A stretch of 64,000 nt of DNA from Acinetobacter tjernbergiae DSM 14971 = CIP 107465 (GTDB lineage Bacteria > Pseudomonadota > Gammaproteobacteria > Pseudomonadales > Moraxellaceae). The position numbers and the translations under genes were made by a program. The first letter of the stretch is position 1; every line of letters starts with the position of its first letter. Positions 27,864-38,600 of the stretch are shown piece by piece. The notes beneath the pieces are model-generated. The model ran no database searches. It was not told the DNA's origin and was given only the letters and a program-made list of their open reading frames with translations. Location of the stretch: NCBI RefSeq assembly GCF_000374425.1, contig NZ_KB894366.1, positions 1 to 64,000 of the forward strand, written 5' to 3'.

Positions 27864-29591
27864 TTAATGAATCTCAGCAATTTTTGTATCAGCAATAATG
27901 GTCTGATTAATCACTATCAACTTTTGAATTTTCCCCGTTTGGTGAGCAAGAACAGGAACTTCCATTTTCATTGCTTCCATAATCGCAATGGTATCACCTT
28001 GGCTCACTTGATCATTTTCTTGAACGTTCCAAGTGGTAATCACACCACTAATCGGTGCTAGAACAGTATTCTCACTATGAGTAGTATTTAAGTCATTCGA
28101 ATTTAAATTGAGCTGCTGTGTGCCCATTAAACTAAAAAGTACATTTGGCAAGCCAATGTGGTGAAGTTTTCCATCTATTTCAATTGGATAACGTTGTAAC
28201 TCAGGCTGATTATTCAACTTACTGCGCGAATGATCGGGAAAATCATGTCGACAATCTTGTTCAATCCAACGCGTATGTACTTTAAACTCATCAACAAAGT
28301 CAGCATCAAACAAGATTGCACGATGGAATGGCAATACTGAAGCAATGCCCTCTATTTCAAAATGAGCCAATGCTCTTTTCGCACGTTGAATTGCAATTTC
28401 ACGTGTTGCACCAGTGACAATCAATTTCGCAATTAACGAATCAAAATGGCTTGAAACAAGACTTCCAGTCATGACCCCAGTATCAAGACGAATACCAATT
28501 CCTGAGGGTGGATAAAAACGTGTGATCTGTCCAAAAGCAGGAATAAAACCGCGTGCTAGATCTTCTGCATTAATCCGAAATTCGATTGCATGACCTACTG
28601 GTTTTGGCATTTCCCGAATAGAAAGTGCTTCACCTAAGGCAATCCGAATTTGTTCAACCACCAAGTCAAGACCAGAAGTTTGTTCCGTCACAGGATGTTC
28701 AACCTGTAAGCGTGTATTGACCTCTAGAAATGACAGTTGACCATCTTGGCTGAGTAAGTATTCTACTGTACCGGCCCCGACATAATCAGCAGCTCGGCAG
28801 ATCGCAATTGAAGATTGAATGAGTTGGGTATGAATTTGCTCATCAATAAATGGTGCAGGTGCTTCTTCCACTAGCTTTTGATTACGGCGTTGCAAAGAAC
28901 AATCTCTCGTTCCCACTACCACAACATTTCCTTGCTGATCTGCAATGATTTGTGCTTCCAAATGTCTAGGTCGATCTAGATATTGCTCAACAAAACATTC
29001 TCCTCGACCGAAAGCAGCTAATGCTTCTCGTACAGCAGACTCGTATAAAGCAGCAACTTCATTCAGTTGCCAAGCGACTTTTAAGCCACGCCCACCGCCA
29101 CCGTAGGCAGCTTTAATTGCAATTGGAAGACCATACTGTTTCGCAAAATCTACCGCTTCTTGAGCTGATTGAAGTGGCTGTTCAGTCCCATGCACCAACG
29201 GCGCATTTACCGATTGTGCAATCTTACGTGCCTGTATTTTGTCGCCAAGTTTATGAATGCTCTCAGGAGATGGCCCAACCCAAATCAGACCTGCATCCAT
29301 CACTGCTTGGGCAAATTCGGCACGTTCTGATAAAAAACCATAACCGGGGTGAATCATGGTGGCTTGGGCTTTGTGCGCAATATCAAGAATTTTATTGATA
29401 TCTAAATAGGTTTGCTGTGCTGTCTGCCCTGATAATGCCCAAGCTTCGTCAGCAAGTTTGACATGTAAACTGGCGATATCATCATCTGCATAAATGGCGA
29501 CTGATCCAATTTCCATGTCCTGACAGGCTTGTATAATTCGAACAGCAATCTCTCCACGATTCGCAATCAATAGCTTATGTTTGTTATGCAT
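27864..29591 (-). CDS. Biotin carboxylase with fused biotin carrier domain, in a pxp operon
   Basis: The 575-residue protein has the biotin carboxylase N-lobe (ANRGEIAVRIIQACQ), ATP-grasp domain (GGGGRGLKVAW, EVNTRLQVEHPVTEQ) and C-lobe. A C-terminal biotinyl domain (about 510-575) carries the lysine-bearing EAMKMEVP motif. It should carboxylate its own biotin using ATP and bicarbonate. No usual carboxyltransferase gene is adjacent. The upstream partner is a KipI-KipA fusion, whose KipA fold also forms the carboxyltransferase part of urea carboxylase. The start overlaps the end of that gene by 8 bases (ATGCATAA), indicating coupled translation. Confidence 0.88.
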   Translation of the reverse strand: MHNKHKLLIANRGEIAVRIIQACQDMEIGSVAIYADDDIASLHVKLADEAWALSGQTAQQTYLDINKILDIAHKAQATMIHPGYGFLSERAEFAQAVMDAGLIWVGPSPESIHKLGDKIQARKIAQSVNAPLVHGTEQPLQSAQEAVDFAKQYGLPIAIKAAYGGGGRGLKVAWQLNEVAALYESAVREALAAFGRGECFVEQYLDRPRHLEAQIIADQQGNVVVVGTRDCSLQRRNQKLVEEAPAPFIDEQIHTQLIQSSIAICRAADYVGAGTVEYLLSQDGQLSFLEVNTRLQVEHPVTEQTSGLDLVVEQIRIALGEALSIREMPKPVGHAIEFRINAEDLARGFIPAFGQITRFYPPSGIGIRLDTGVMTGSLVSSHFDSLIAKLIVTGATREIAIQRAKRALAHFEIEGIASVLPFHRAILFDADFVDEFKVHTRWIEQDCRHDFPDHSRSKLNNQPELQRYPIEIDGKLHHIGLPNVLFSLMGTQQLNLNSNDLNTTHSENTVLAPISGVITTWNVQENDQVSQGDTIAIMEAMKMEVPVLAHQTGKIQKLIVINQTIIADTKIAEIH

Positions 29592-31167
29592 GTTCTTTGA
29601 TGTCCATGAAATCTGAAATTTTACGAAATTGAATATAACAACCCGTAGGAATCTGCGCGATCAAATCTAAATGATAGAATGCGACCGCAGCAATCACAGG
29701 ATAACCGCCTGTTATTGGGTGATCATTCATAAATAATACAGGTTGACCGTTGGGTGGAATTTGTAAGGCGCCTGTACAACACCCCTCACTCGGTAACTCT
29801 TGATTGAACTGCCGTTGTAAAGGCAGATCACCAACTAGTTTCAATCCAATTCGATTACTCTCTGTACTGACCAACCAACTTTGCTTAAGCAATAGATCAA
29901 CACTTTCATCGGCGAACCAATCCGTACGTGGGCCTAATACAACATCAATGTTAATCGTCTCACCTTGTTTAGGTAATGCAGCAGCAATTACATTTAAACT
30001 GACAGGCTGCGTTTTTAATTGGGCAGAGTAAATCTCATCACCCACTTGGATTGGTTTTGTACCCAATTCTGCCAAAGAGTCATAACTAGCACTCTTTAAG
30101 ACTTGCTCAACAGCAATACCACCACGTACCGCAATATAATTTCGAATCCCTGCACTCGGTGCTGAAATATAAATTTCATCGCCATGATCTAAAGCAATCG
30201 GCTGATACAAGGCCACTTTGACTTTATCCACGTTAGCATAAGTAATCCAGACTTCCGCTTGCGCACCTGTCACAGCAATGACTGTCGCTTCTAAAACCTG
30301 TAATCGTAATCCGCCATTTAATACTTCTATAACGGCTGCATTTTTTGGATTCCCAACGATTAAATTCGCCTGCTGAAATGCACCTTGATCCATTGCTCCT
30401 GCTTGCCCCACACCCCATTCAGCAAGATGCTTACGCCCCTCGTCTTGGATCAACGCCTGTAAGCCCACATTTTTAATACGAAATACAATCGGTTTTTGAA
30501 TGGATTGAGCTGGAGAAAATGACTGAGCAGGTACACTGACTTGGGTTGGATTATGGCGAATATCTTTAAAAATCACATGATCACTGGGAAGTAACAAAGC
30601 AGGCTGTTGCCGATGAATATCCCATAATGCCGCATCAGTCTGACCAATCAACTGCCACCCGCCAGGACTGTCTTTTGGATAAATCCCACTGTACTCACCC
30701 GCGAGTCCTATCGCACCCGCACTGACTTTTTTACGTGGCGATGCTAAACGCGGAATACTGCCAAAAGCATGTTCTGGGTGAATTAAATAGGCAAAACCAG
30801 GTGCGAAACCAATAAATGCAACTTGCCAGTCAACACTCGTATGCTTCTGGATCACTTGATCGGTACTGATTCCCAAGTATTCAGCGACATTATTTAAATC
30901 AATCCCGTTATAACGGACATCAATGACAATTTCTTTGCCTTTGCGCAAAGTATCCTGATTGACTTTCTGAGTTGAAATCCATCGGATCAATGTACGGAGA
31001 TCAACCTGTAAAGCATCAAAGTAAATCAGTATGCTACGCGCGGCAGGAATAAGTTCCTGTATATGGGGATGATGTTTCTGTTTTAAGCAGTCATAAGCTG
31101 CCATGGTTTCTTCTAAACTTTGAAATTCAATAAGAAAACAATCTAAATTGACGGATAAAAATCGCAT
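29584..31167 (-). CDS. pxpBC: Fused 5-oxoprolinase subunits B and C (KipI-KipA fusion)
   Basis: The 527-residue protein joins a PxpB/KipI domain (about residues 1-215, with GFAPGFAYL and SPGGWQLIGQT) to a PxpC/KipA domain (about 225-520, with GLQALIQDEGRKHL and EVLNGGLRLQV). In E. coli these are separate chains that work with PxpA to hydrolyse 5-oxoproline to glutamate with ATP. Fused forms are common and are also related to the allophanate hydrolase/urea carboxylase folds. It lies 32 bases after pxpA and overlaps the biotin carboxylase gene by 8 bases, forming a three-gene operon. The cytoplasmic substrate is inferred. Confidence 0.85.
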   Translation of the reverse strand: MRFLSVNLDCFLIEFQSLEETMAAYDCLKQKHHPHIQELIPAARSILIYFDALQVDLRTLIRWISTQKVNQDTLRKGKEIVIDVRYNGIDLNNVAEYLGISTDQVIQKHTSVDWQVAFIGFAPGFAYLIHPEHAFGSIPRLASPRKKVSAGAIGLAGEYSGIYPKDSPGGWQLIGQTDAALWDIHRQQPALLLPSDHVIFKDIRHNPTQVSVPAQSFSPAQSIQKPIVFRIKNVGLQALIQDEGRKHLAEWGVGQAGAMDQGAFQQANLIVGNPKNAAVIEVLNGGLRLQVLEATVIAVTGAQAEVWITYANVDKVKVALYQPIALDHGDEIYISAPSAGIRNYIAVRGGIAVEQVLKSASYDSLAELGTKPIQVGDEIYSAQLKTQPVSLNVIAAALPKQGETINIDVVLGPRTDWFADESVDLLLKQSWLVSTESNRIGLKLVGDLPLQRQFNQELPSEGCCTGALQIPPNGQPVLFMNDHPITGGYPVIAAVAFYHLDLIAQIPTGCYIQFRKISDFMDIKEHA

Positions 31168-31199
31168 AAAATAGCTCTTTCAAAACGTTTAAAATTTAC

Positions 31200-31958
31200 T
31201 CAACCATGAAAAGCACGAACTTCAACTTGATTTTCGAGCAATACTTGGCGGATCTTTTCTGCCATTTTTACCGCTCCAAACGTATCACCATGCACACAAA
31301 TTGTATCCGCATGAATTACAGTGAAGTCCCCCTCAATCGACTCAATACCACCTTTCAGAACCATGTTCAGTACACGCTGAGCGACGACTTCAGCATCGTG
31401 TAAAACTGCACCATCTAAACGACGTGAAACCAATGCACCATTGCGATGATAGGCACGATCTGCAAATGCTTCAGAAATAACAGTGAGACCTTGTTCACGA
31501 GCAAAATGAATTAATGGTGAACCCGCCAATGCAACTAAAACTAATGTTTCATCAAAATGCTGCATTGCATCAATCACTGCTTGGGCTTGAGCTAAATTGG
31601 TGGCAATGGTGTTATATAACGCACCATGTGGTTTGACATAAGTCACTTTCGTTCCCACGACTTGGGCTAATCCCTGCAAAGCTGAGATCTGATAAAGCAC
31701 GTCTGCGTATAACTCATCATAAGACAAATCCATATTACGGCGACCAAAACCAACCAAATCTGGATAAGAAACATGCGCACCTACACTTACATTCTGTGCG
31801 GTTGCTTGTTTTAAAGTACTTAAAATATTTAACGGATCACCTGCATGAAAACCACATGCAATATTGGCACTGCTAACGATTGAAAGAATTTGCTCATCAT
31901 TGCCCATTTTCCAAGCGCCATAGCTTTCGCCTAAATCGCTGTTTAAATCAATATGCAT
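31200..31958 (-). CDS. pxpA: 5-oxoprolinase subunit A (LamB/YcsF family)
   Basis: The 252-residue protein is a full-length LamB/YcsF member: [21 protein letters not shown] at the start, [13 protein letters not shown] with conserved His/Asp, VKPHGALYN, and [11 protein letters not shown]. PxpA works with PxpB and PxpC in ATP-dependent opening of 5-oxoproline, a damaged form of glutamine and glutamate. It is the first gene of the operon pxpA-pxpBC-biotin carboxylase. No transporter gene is attached, which differs from many such clusters. Confidence 0.92.
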   Translation of the reverse strand: MHIDLNSDLGESYGAWKMGNDEQILSIVSSANIACGFHAGDPLNILSTLKQATAQNVSVGAHVSYPDLVGFGRRNMDLSYDELYADVLYQISALQGLAQVVGTKVTYVKPHGALYNTIATNLAQAQAVIDAMQHFDETLVLVALAGSPLIHFAREQGLTVISEAFADRAYHRNGALVSRRLDGAVLHDAEVVAQRVLNMVLKGGIESIEGDFTVIHADTICVHGDTFGAVKMAEKIRQVLLENQVEVRAFHG

Positions 31959-32112
31959 ATTTCGCCCAATGCTATTTTTTCATAATCCTATGATTGAATA
32001 ATATATTCGAAATGATCACGAAATCACATATTTATCGACACTCATGGACGAGGATTTACGATCTAACTGATTGCGATATGGTGAAGAAAGAATGATCGGT
32101 TTTAGATGATAA

Positions 32113-32907
32113 TTATTGTGCAACAAGCGTTAAAACATGCTTTTTGTGAATTTTTGCTGAAACCATAATTTGAGCTTCAAAATTGACTTCTCTGACATCA
32201 AATTTCATTGAGAGTGAATGCCCTAGAAAGATCAGCTCAGATAATTCAAAACGATGAAAATCAATACCATGATGAATTTGTTTCGAAAATGCCTTAAATA
32301 TGCTTTCCTTTGCAGAGAAGATCAATGTAGCCGCGATTTCTTTACTTATTCCTTTTGCTGTTAATAACTGAAGCTCTCGTACGGAATAAACTTTCCCCTC
32401 TATTCCTAAGAAATCTGTTTTTGTCATAATCGGTTCGATATCAATTCCGACACAGCAAAGGGCTTTGGATGGTGTAACCGCACACATTGCAATAGTATCG
32501 CTATGTGTTAATGTGCCAATCAAATCTTTAGGAAATATCGGCTCTTTACGTCCGCCAATTATCACTTGCTCTAAGCAACGTTTTTCAGGCATTGCAGCTA
32601 ATGCCAATTTTGCTGCATAGCGCCCTGCTAAAAACTCACTTTGCCGAACAGTGGGATAGGACTGCAACTGGGTTGGAAGCAAAATTGAGAGTTCATCAAA
32701 TAGATTCATATCAAAATATTGCTGATTAAACTCACAATACGCCAAATACAAATCAAAACACGGTTCATAGAGCAACTTATGCATTTTTATAAACCGATTT
32801 GGAAGCGCACAACGAATATAAGAATTCACAAAACGATTCAGCACTGCGTCAATCTCAAATGATTGATTGAAATGGATCAGGGCAGAAATCACGCCATCCT
32901 GATCCAT
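32113..32907 (-). CDS. 4'-phosphopantetheinyl transferase (EntD type)
   Basis: This enzyme moves phosphopantetheine from CoA to a serine of carrier proteins. The 264-residue chain has the EntD-type motifs EFLAGRYAAK (91-100), GTLTHS (131-136), the Mg-binding GIDIE (154-158, Asp156 and Glu158) and FSAKESIFK (197-205). It starts 6 bases after the elbB stop on the same strand, so it is probably translated from the same transcript. A 1445-residue synthase with a C-terminal carrier domain lies a few genes upstream and is the obvious client. A shorter start at an internal Met (residue 42) is possible but would cut a conserved-looking N-terminal region. Confidence 0.9.
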   Translation of the reverse strand: MDQDGVISALIHFNQSFEIDAVLNRFVNSYIRCALPNRFIKMHKLLYEPCFDLYLAYCEFNQQYFDMNLFDELSILLPTQLQSYPTVRQSEFLAGRYAAKLALAAMPEKRCLEQVIIGGRKEPIFPKDLIGTLTHSDTIAMCAVTPSKALCCVGIDIEPIMTKTDFLGIEGKVYSVRELQLLTAKGISKEIAATLIFSAKESIFKAFSKQIHHGIDFHRFELSELIFLGHSLSMKFDVREVNFEAQIMVSAKIHKKHVLTLVAQ

Positions 32908-32913
32908 TGAATT

Positions 32914-33576
32914 TTATTTGCTCAGCTCAACCATCGCTTTCACCAACTTAGAAATCCCTTGGAAGATATCCTTTAAGTTAGCGTGGTCATCCATATAAGC
33001 TGGTGTTGTAACCAAGCGATGCGTCGTATCTACAACACAATCATTGGTTTCACAAACCTGATGCACAGCACCTGTTTTCTCAATCTCAGCAGCCGTTCCA
33101 GCATGATGACCAATCGTCAGTGTAGGTTGAAGATCACCAAACGTCAGCGCCAATAATGCAGGAGAAATACAAATCGCACCGATTGGTTTATTGCTTGTTT
33201 TAAACGCTTGCAGAACAGCAATCACGGATTGCTCGACCTCACCTTCTGAACCTTTAAAAGCAAAACTCGACAGATTCTTTGCAACGCCAAAACCACCAGG
33301 AATAAGCAGTCCATCAAACTGTTCTGCTGCCAATTCAGTAATTGGACTAATCTTGCCACGTGCAATTCGACCTGCTTCTTGTAGTACATTTCTAGTTGCA
33401 GATTGATCTGGCTCACCTGCTATATGATTCACTACGTGATATTGTTGGATATCAGGTGCAAAAATACTGTATTCAATACCTTCAATATCCAATGCCAATA
33501 GCGTTAAAACAGACTCTCGAATCTCTGCGCCATCCAAATAACCACAGCCTGATAGAATAACCGCTACTTTTTTCAT
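32914..33576 (-). CDS. elbB: ElbB-like glyoxalase, DJ-1/PfpI superfamily
   Basis: The 220-residue protein begins MKKVAVILSGCGYLDGAEIRE and has the nucleophile-elbow motif GAICISPALL with the catalytic Cys, typical of ElbB (isoprenoid-linked glyoxalase) in the DJ-1/PfpI superfamily. ElbB glyoxalase activity has been reported in vitro, but its cellular role is unclear. AAGGA sits 7 bases before the ATG at 33576, favouring it over the ATG two codons upstream. The gene is followed after 6 bases by the PPTase gene and preceded by the AraC regulator gene, so it belongs to the accessory cluster here. Confidence 0.9.
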   Translation of the reverse strand: MKKVAVILSGCGYLDGAEIRESVLTLLALDIEGIEYSIFAPDIQQYHVVNHIAGEPDQSATRNVLQEAGRIARGKISPITELAAEQFDGLLIPGGFGVAKNLSSFAFKGSEGEVEQSVIAVLQAFKTSNKPIGAICISPALLALTFGDLQPTLTIGHHAGTAAEIEKTGAVHQVCETNDCVVDTTHRLVTTPAYMDDHANLKDIFQGISKLVKAMVELSK

Positions 33577-33669
33577 ATTCATTCCTTAATTTTCTTAATG
33601 ATGTGTTACACACAAATAATAAGTTTATTTATTAAATCGTAATATATCCGAATACGTCATAAATTCTCC

Positions 33670-34476
33670 TTAATCGAGCATTTTTGTTTTACGAATTTCT
33701 CGTGGAGTCATACCAAAAAGTAGTTTGAACTGCTCAGTAAATCGAGATTGAGATTGATAACCACATTGCTCTGCAATATTACCAATATGAAATTGTGTCG
33801 TTTGTAATAAATGCAAACCATAACCTAATCGCGCTCGATTGCGAATATCTTGAATATTATTACCTTCAGTTTTTAGCTTACGTCTTAATGTTGAAGCACT
33901 CATAAATAAATTAGAAGCGATTAAATCCACAGGCCAATCACAAGAAATATCATTTGAGATCATTGATTGAACCTTCTCACTTAGACTCGGAGGCTCAACA
34001 ATATTACAAACATCTTTGTAGCCTGAATGATAAATAATCTCCAGTATTTCTCTTTTTCTCAGTCTCATTACTTGAGCAGGTGCAATCGATGAGAATTCCA
34101 TAAATTGGCATAATGCACTGGCAAGTACAGGGTTGATGTCACCCTGAAAATATTTTTTATACGGCGCGGGGCTTTTAGGGAGTTCAGCAAAATCTTCATG
34201 TTCAAAATCAATAAGTACTGCAAAATATTCTGCTTGAATCGGAATATTACGCATATCTATTCGAGGACTATTCGATAAAAATACAAAGCTACCCGACAGA
34301 CATTCGACTGAGCCAGACTTACCCAATTGCTTAGTACCGCTCAATATAAAAATGAGTAATGGCTTTATAATCGGGACATTGGTAATCATCTGTTCTTTAT
34401 GAGATGAATAAACTGAAAAAGGTAATTGTGATTGGTTTTTAATTGCTTTTTTAGCAACTACAATAATATTATCCAT
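33670..34476 (-). CDS. AraC-family transcriptional regulator
   Basis: The 268-residue protein has a variable N-terminal sensing domain (about 1-150) and the two-helix-turn-helix AraC DNA-binding domain at the C-terminus (about 165-265). Visible signatures are LFMSASTLRRKLKTEG, GYQSQSRFTEQFKLLFGMTP and the end PREIRKTKM. It sits in the middle of the cluster between the porin and elbB genes, and all are on the same strand, so it may control the synthase cluster. Its effector is unknown. No operator was recognised. Confidence 0.88.
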   Translation of the reverse strand: MDNIIVVAKKAIKNQSQLPFSVYSSHKEQMITNVPIIKPLLIFILSGTKQLGKSGSVECLSGSFVFLSNSPRIDMRNIPIQAEYFAVLIDFEHEDFAELPKSPAPYKKYFQGDINPVLASALCQFMEFSSIAPAQVMRLRKREILEIIYHSGYKDVCNIVEPPSLSEKVQSMISNDISCDWPVDLIASNLFMSASTLRRKLKTEGNNIQDIRNRARLGYGLHLLQTTQFHIGNIAEQCGYQSQSRFTEQFKLLFGMTPREIRKTKMLD

Positions 34477-34488
34477 AATTAAGCGTTC

Positions 34489-34521
34489 GGGATATAAGCG
34501 AACTCTTCCCGCTTATATCCC
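34489..34521 (-). terminator. Hairpin between the porin and AraC genes
   Basis: Perfect 12-base arms GGGATATAAGCG and CGCTTATATCCC flank a 9-base loop about 50 bases after the porin stop. The T-tract is weak, so it could lower rather than stop readthrough. Confidence 0.5.
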
Positions 34522-34573
34522 AAAACTCTACCCCTAATATTAAATTAATGTCCCATAAATAAATTTAAAGTTT

Positions 34574-35566
34574 TTAAAAATCGATATGATAATTAAAACC
34601 TAAAGCCAAATTCTTTTGATGATGACCATTATCTAGATCGATGTAAGTTCCCAATAAATAGAGTTCCCCACCTTTAATCCAATTATAGAAAGCACCTAAT
34701 GTTAAACTTTGACCATCTCCAGAATAACGTGAACCATTGATCAATTTAAAATCTGCATTCGACACATGCCCAATTGCAGCAGCAACCCGACCAAAATTGG
34801 CAATCGGCTTTTGAACAGAGAGATTCAAATATTCATCTTTACCAGAACGCATCGTATTAATGTGTTCATAAGAAGAAGACCACTGCCAATCGTCAAGCTT
34901 TTTACGATAATACAATCTGGTTGCATTTTTATTATTGCTCCCATTCGCAACCGTTGGCTTTTCACCTAGATCAACATATTGGATTCCCAACACATCTGCT
35001 TCATTACTATATTCTAGACCAAGGTGTATATCACCATTAGAATTTGTACCAGTATAACCAAGATTCGCTTTTAGGTTATTCATTTTAGGGGAATAATAGA
35101 AAATACTATCGTTCGTAAAACCCCGAGTCATACTCGAGAAACCAAAGCTATTTGCTGCAAACGTTGTTCCTGCAGGCGTATCCCAAAATGGGTCTCCTTG
35201 TTTACCTGCTAGTTTGTACGCGGTATTCATTTTACCCACTTCAAGCGAGCCATACTCTGGATCACTAATAGAATAACTACTGATAATTTTATCGGCATCA
35301 ATAAAATGGTCACCCATAAAATCAATCGCTGTATGGTAGCTATACTTGAATGTTGTTGTACCACACTTTAATAAAACGGAACCTCCTACTCTCGATGCAT
35401 TATTAGATGTTTTTCTATATGCATCTTCACCCGATAGATTATCTACATCAAAATAACCGAGTGCATAAGCCAAACGTAGATTAAGCTTATAATCTGGCTC
35501 ACATGATTGATTTGCAAACGCAGAAACAGGCAATACTAAAAGTGAAACTATCGTCAAAGTTTTCAT
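34574..35566 (-). CDS. Gram-negative porin, general diffusion type
   Basis: The 330-residue product starts MKTLTIVSLLVLPVSAFA, an N-terminal signal peptide, and then shows alternating aromatic/polar beta-strand patterns ending HIDF with a terminal Phe, as in trimeric porins. The FTNDSIFYYSP and LNLRLAYALGYFDVD stretches fit porin strand patterns. It should form an outer-membrane pore for small solutes. AAAGGAAA lies ahead of the ATG at 35566, better than an upstream in-frame opening. It sits between the synthase gene and the AraC gene on the same strand, with a hairpin separating it from each. Confidence 0.8.
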   Translation of the reverse strand: MKTLTIVSLLVLPVSAFANQSCEPDYKLNLRLAYALGYFDVDNLSGEDAYRKTSNNASRVGGSVLLKCGTTTFKYSYHTAIDFMGDHFIDADKIISSYSISDPEYGSLEVGKMNTAYKLAGKQGDPFWDTPAGTTFAANSFGFSSMTRGFTNDSIFYYSPKMNNLKANLGYTGTNSNGDIHLGLEYSNEADVLGIQYVDLGEKPTVANGSNNKNATRLYYRKKLDDWQWSSSYEHINTMRSGKDEYLNLSVQKPIANFGRVAAAIGHVSNADFKLINGSRYSGDGQSLTLGAFYNWIKGGELYLLGTYIDLDNGHHQKNLALGFNYHIDF

Positions 35567-35586
35567 ATATTTCCTTTGCATAAAGC

Positions 35587-35616
35587 TTAGGCGAGAAAAT
35601 CACTTTTCTCGCCTAA
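35587..35616 (-). terminator. Hairpin between the synthase and porin genes
   Basis: Perfect 13-base arms (TTAGGCGAGAAAA and complement) around a 4-base loop lie in the 54-base gap between the large synthase stop and the porin start. No strong T-tract follows, so this may be an attenuating or mRNA-stabilising hairpin inside an operon. Confidence 0.55.
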
Positions 35617-35620
35617 TTTT

Positions 35621-38600
35621 TTATATGCCTCGATGCTGGTAGTGGTCATCTAAGATCATGTTTGTTTCTAATATTTCAGGCTGTAAAATCGCCTTTTCAA
35701 CAATTGCAATGACTTCATTGAGGTCTTGCGCAGCCATAATTTCTGCCATAGAGAATGATACTTTCTGTCCAGGTAAAGAAAACTCAGACTCAAGAGCATT
35801 GACAAATCGAACAATCCCCAGTGATGCAAGCCCATTATCATTCAGGCTAAGTTCTCTATTTACCTCAAGCCCAGAGATTTTTGCAGCAGTTTCTAGCACA
35901 ACCTCTGCGGTATCTAAAACAGGCTTGCTATCGTCTGTACCACTGCCCACCGATTTGATCCATCGAATAATCATTGCAACCAAATTGCGAAGCAAGGTAT
36001 CTGCTGGCTGAATTAACTTTGCAAAAATAACGACTAAACCAACCACATAGAAATATTCATACCATTCAACAGGAACTGGTTCAGGACTAAACCAATAGAA
36101 ACTTTTACGATAATCCCACCAGTTCCACCATTCACCACCACGCGTGGCTGCGTAGTACCATTGCCCAACCATTTGATGAAATAGAAAGCAAGCATAAGCA
36201 GTAGGTGCAAGGAATTGGAATGGACTCATTCTTAACAGTCTGGCAGTAAAGCCCTTACCTGTACTGAGTGCAAAAATCCAAAGTAAAGTCAGTGGCGCAA
36301 ATGAACGGCTGTAGATTTCATCCCAAATACGATTGGTTATTGCAGGATCCGCATAACTATTTGCACCCTCAGGTCTCATGAAATAAGCATCTACAGGAAC
36401 TTGGGTTACTTCAGGGCCAAAATGTGTATAGCCTTGAGCAATATGTGCAATACTGACGCAGATGATAATCAGTGTAATCGCATCAGCAACATAGCCCCAA
36501 ATATGCGAACGTTTTTGCTCAGTCGGTCTAATAGCATCGTATAAGAATGCAGCACACATACCGACCAAGAAATACACCATCCAGAAAGGTGCAAACAGAT
36601 AGAAGCCTAAGCCCATCGCATTTTCTTTACCCGCCAATGCAACCTGAGCCGCGGTAGGTATTGAACGTAATCCTGTATCAGGATCAAATAGACCATATCC
36701 AACAAAATCGACAACAAACCCGTACCAAAATCCCATTAGGATCACAACGTTCGTCGTTAATCCAATTCCTATATACATGAGAATTTTCTTAACATTACCT
36801 CGTTGCTTATACAAGGCATTGTAAATCATCGGGAATATAACGAGACATTGGAAATACATCGAAATAAACCACAGGTAAAAACCAATAAACCAGCTCGCTC
36901 CCCACAATGGCGTTGCTTGCAAACCTGTCGCATGAATTCCAAATGATAAAATGACATTGCCTAGCCAAGAGCCTTCGATCCACGGCGTTCCCTGACAATA
37001 CGATGCAGTACCTTCATGAACTAAAGGTCCCCAACTAAAACTAGGTATAAACGTTGATGGATGACAACTGACAAATAAATTCCCCATCGCAAAAATAATC
37101 GCTAATGCATACAAAGGATACATCACCGCTACTCTTGCTTTTACAAAAGCAAATTTATTTTGAATCATCGCAGGCATGAGAATAGCGAGAGAAAAGCCTG
37201 CTAAGATAAAGAAGCTATTCACGTGCCATTGGAACTGACGGAGATTATTAAATGCTTCCCATGAGTTATTCGCCCCAATGTGCATAAACATGACATAACA
37301 TGCCAAAATAAATCTAAACCCAGCGATTGTCTCCCAATCCACTTTTGGCTTGTCTAAGCGATTCGTATTTAAAGCGAGTTCACTGGTATTTTTAGTCGCG
37401 ACTTTTTTCTCTTTGCGTTCTGAAGTTATCGCTGTATTTTGCTGATTCGGGGAAGGCTGCGTCGTTATACCTAGCGATTCTGCCATGACATTTCGCTTGT
37501 ATTTTTTACTGTTCGTCATTGGTAAATCATTTTTATCAACGACTCTCCAAATCGAAGGAATTTTATGTGCTGAGACTCCTCGTTTGAGTAAAAAAGAGCG
37601 TAACTCATTTACCCACTTACTTTGATTCTCCAAACTAAATACTGGGTCAGATGAAACGATTGCACACCCCACCTCTTCACCATAAGTTTCAGATGGCACG
37701 GGAAAACATATCGCGATATCAATACTCGAATGACTGGTTAAATTGTCTTCTATTTCAGCAGGTGCAATCTGCTCACCGCCTCGTTTGATTAACTCTTTCA
37801 ATCGACCTTCTAAGCTTAAATGACCAAAAGCATCAATTTGACCCAAGTCACCCGTTAAAAACCAAGTGTGGATTTCACCAGATTGAGGCAATGGCATTAA
37901 GAATCGAGATTTATTATTGGCTTCAGGATTCTCTTTATAACCAGAAAAAACAGTCTCACCTGAAATCGCAATTTCACCAGCAACACCAAAAGGTTGCGGT
38001 TTAAGAGTAACTGGATCAACGATCGCCAATGACGCAATTAATGGCACGCCAACAGAGCTCGCCTTAACCTCCCAGCTCATTTCTGTCTGAGCAGGCTGCG
38101 AAATAGGCATGAGTTCAGACATACTATAAGTCGGCAACACTGGGCAATCGTAAGTCTTCATAAGTGCCAGTCGATCTTCTTCTTTGAGCGCAGATGCACC
38201 CGAGCGAATCAAGCGCAGATTGTGTTCAGACCATACACCATCATGATCTAAATACTGCTCTCGATTTTCCTGAAGATAACGTAAAGTTGCGAGCTGGATC
38301 GTGGGTACAGCTGAATACCATGTTGGTTTCGGATTGGATTTTACCAATGCCTCAGCCATAAGTTGTGGGTTATATAAACCTTCACATGTGATCGTTGCGC
38401 CAACAGATAAACTCGCCAAGATCGAAGCAGATATACCACCAATATGATCCAACGGCATCACACTATAGGTCACATCGAATTCATTAATTCCAATACTATC
38501 CGCTAAAATTGTGCTGTTGAGAACCAAATCTTTTTGCTTGAGTGGCACAACCTTTGGCATAGAAGTCGTGCCAGAAGTTCTGAGTAGAAGGCAGTCATCA

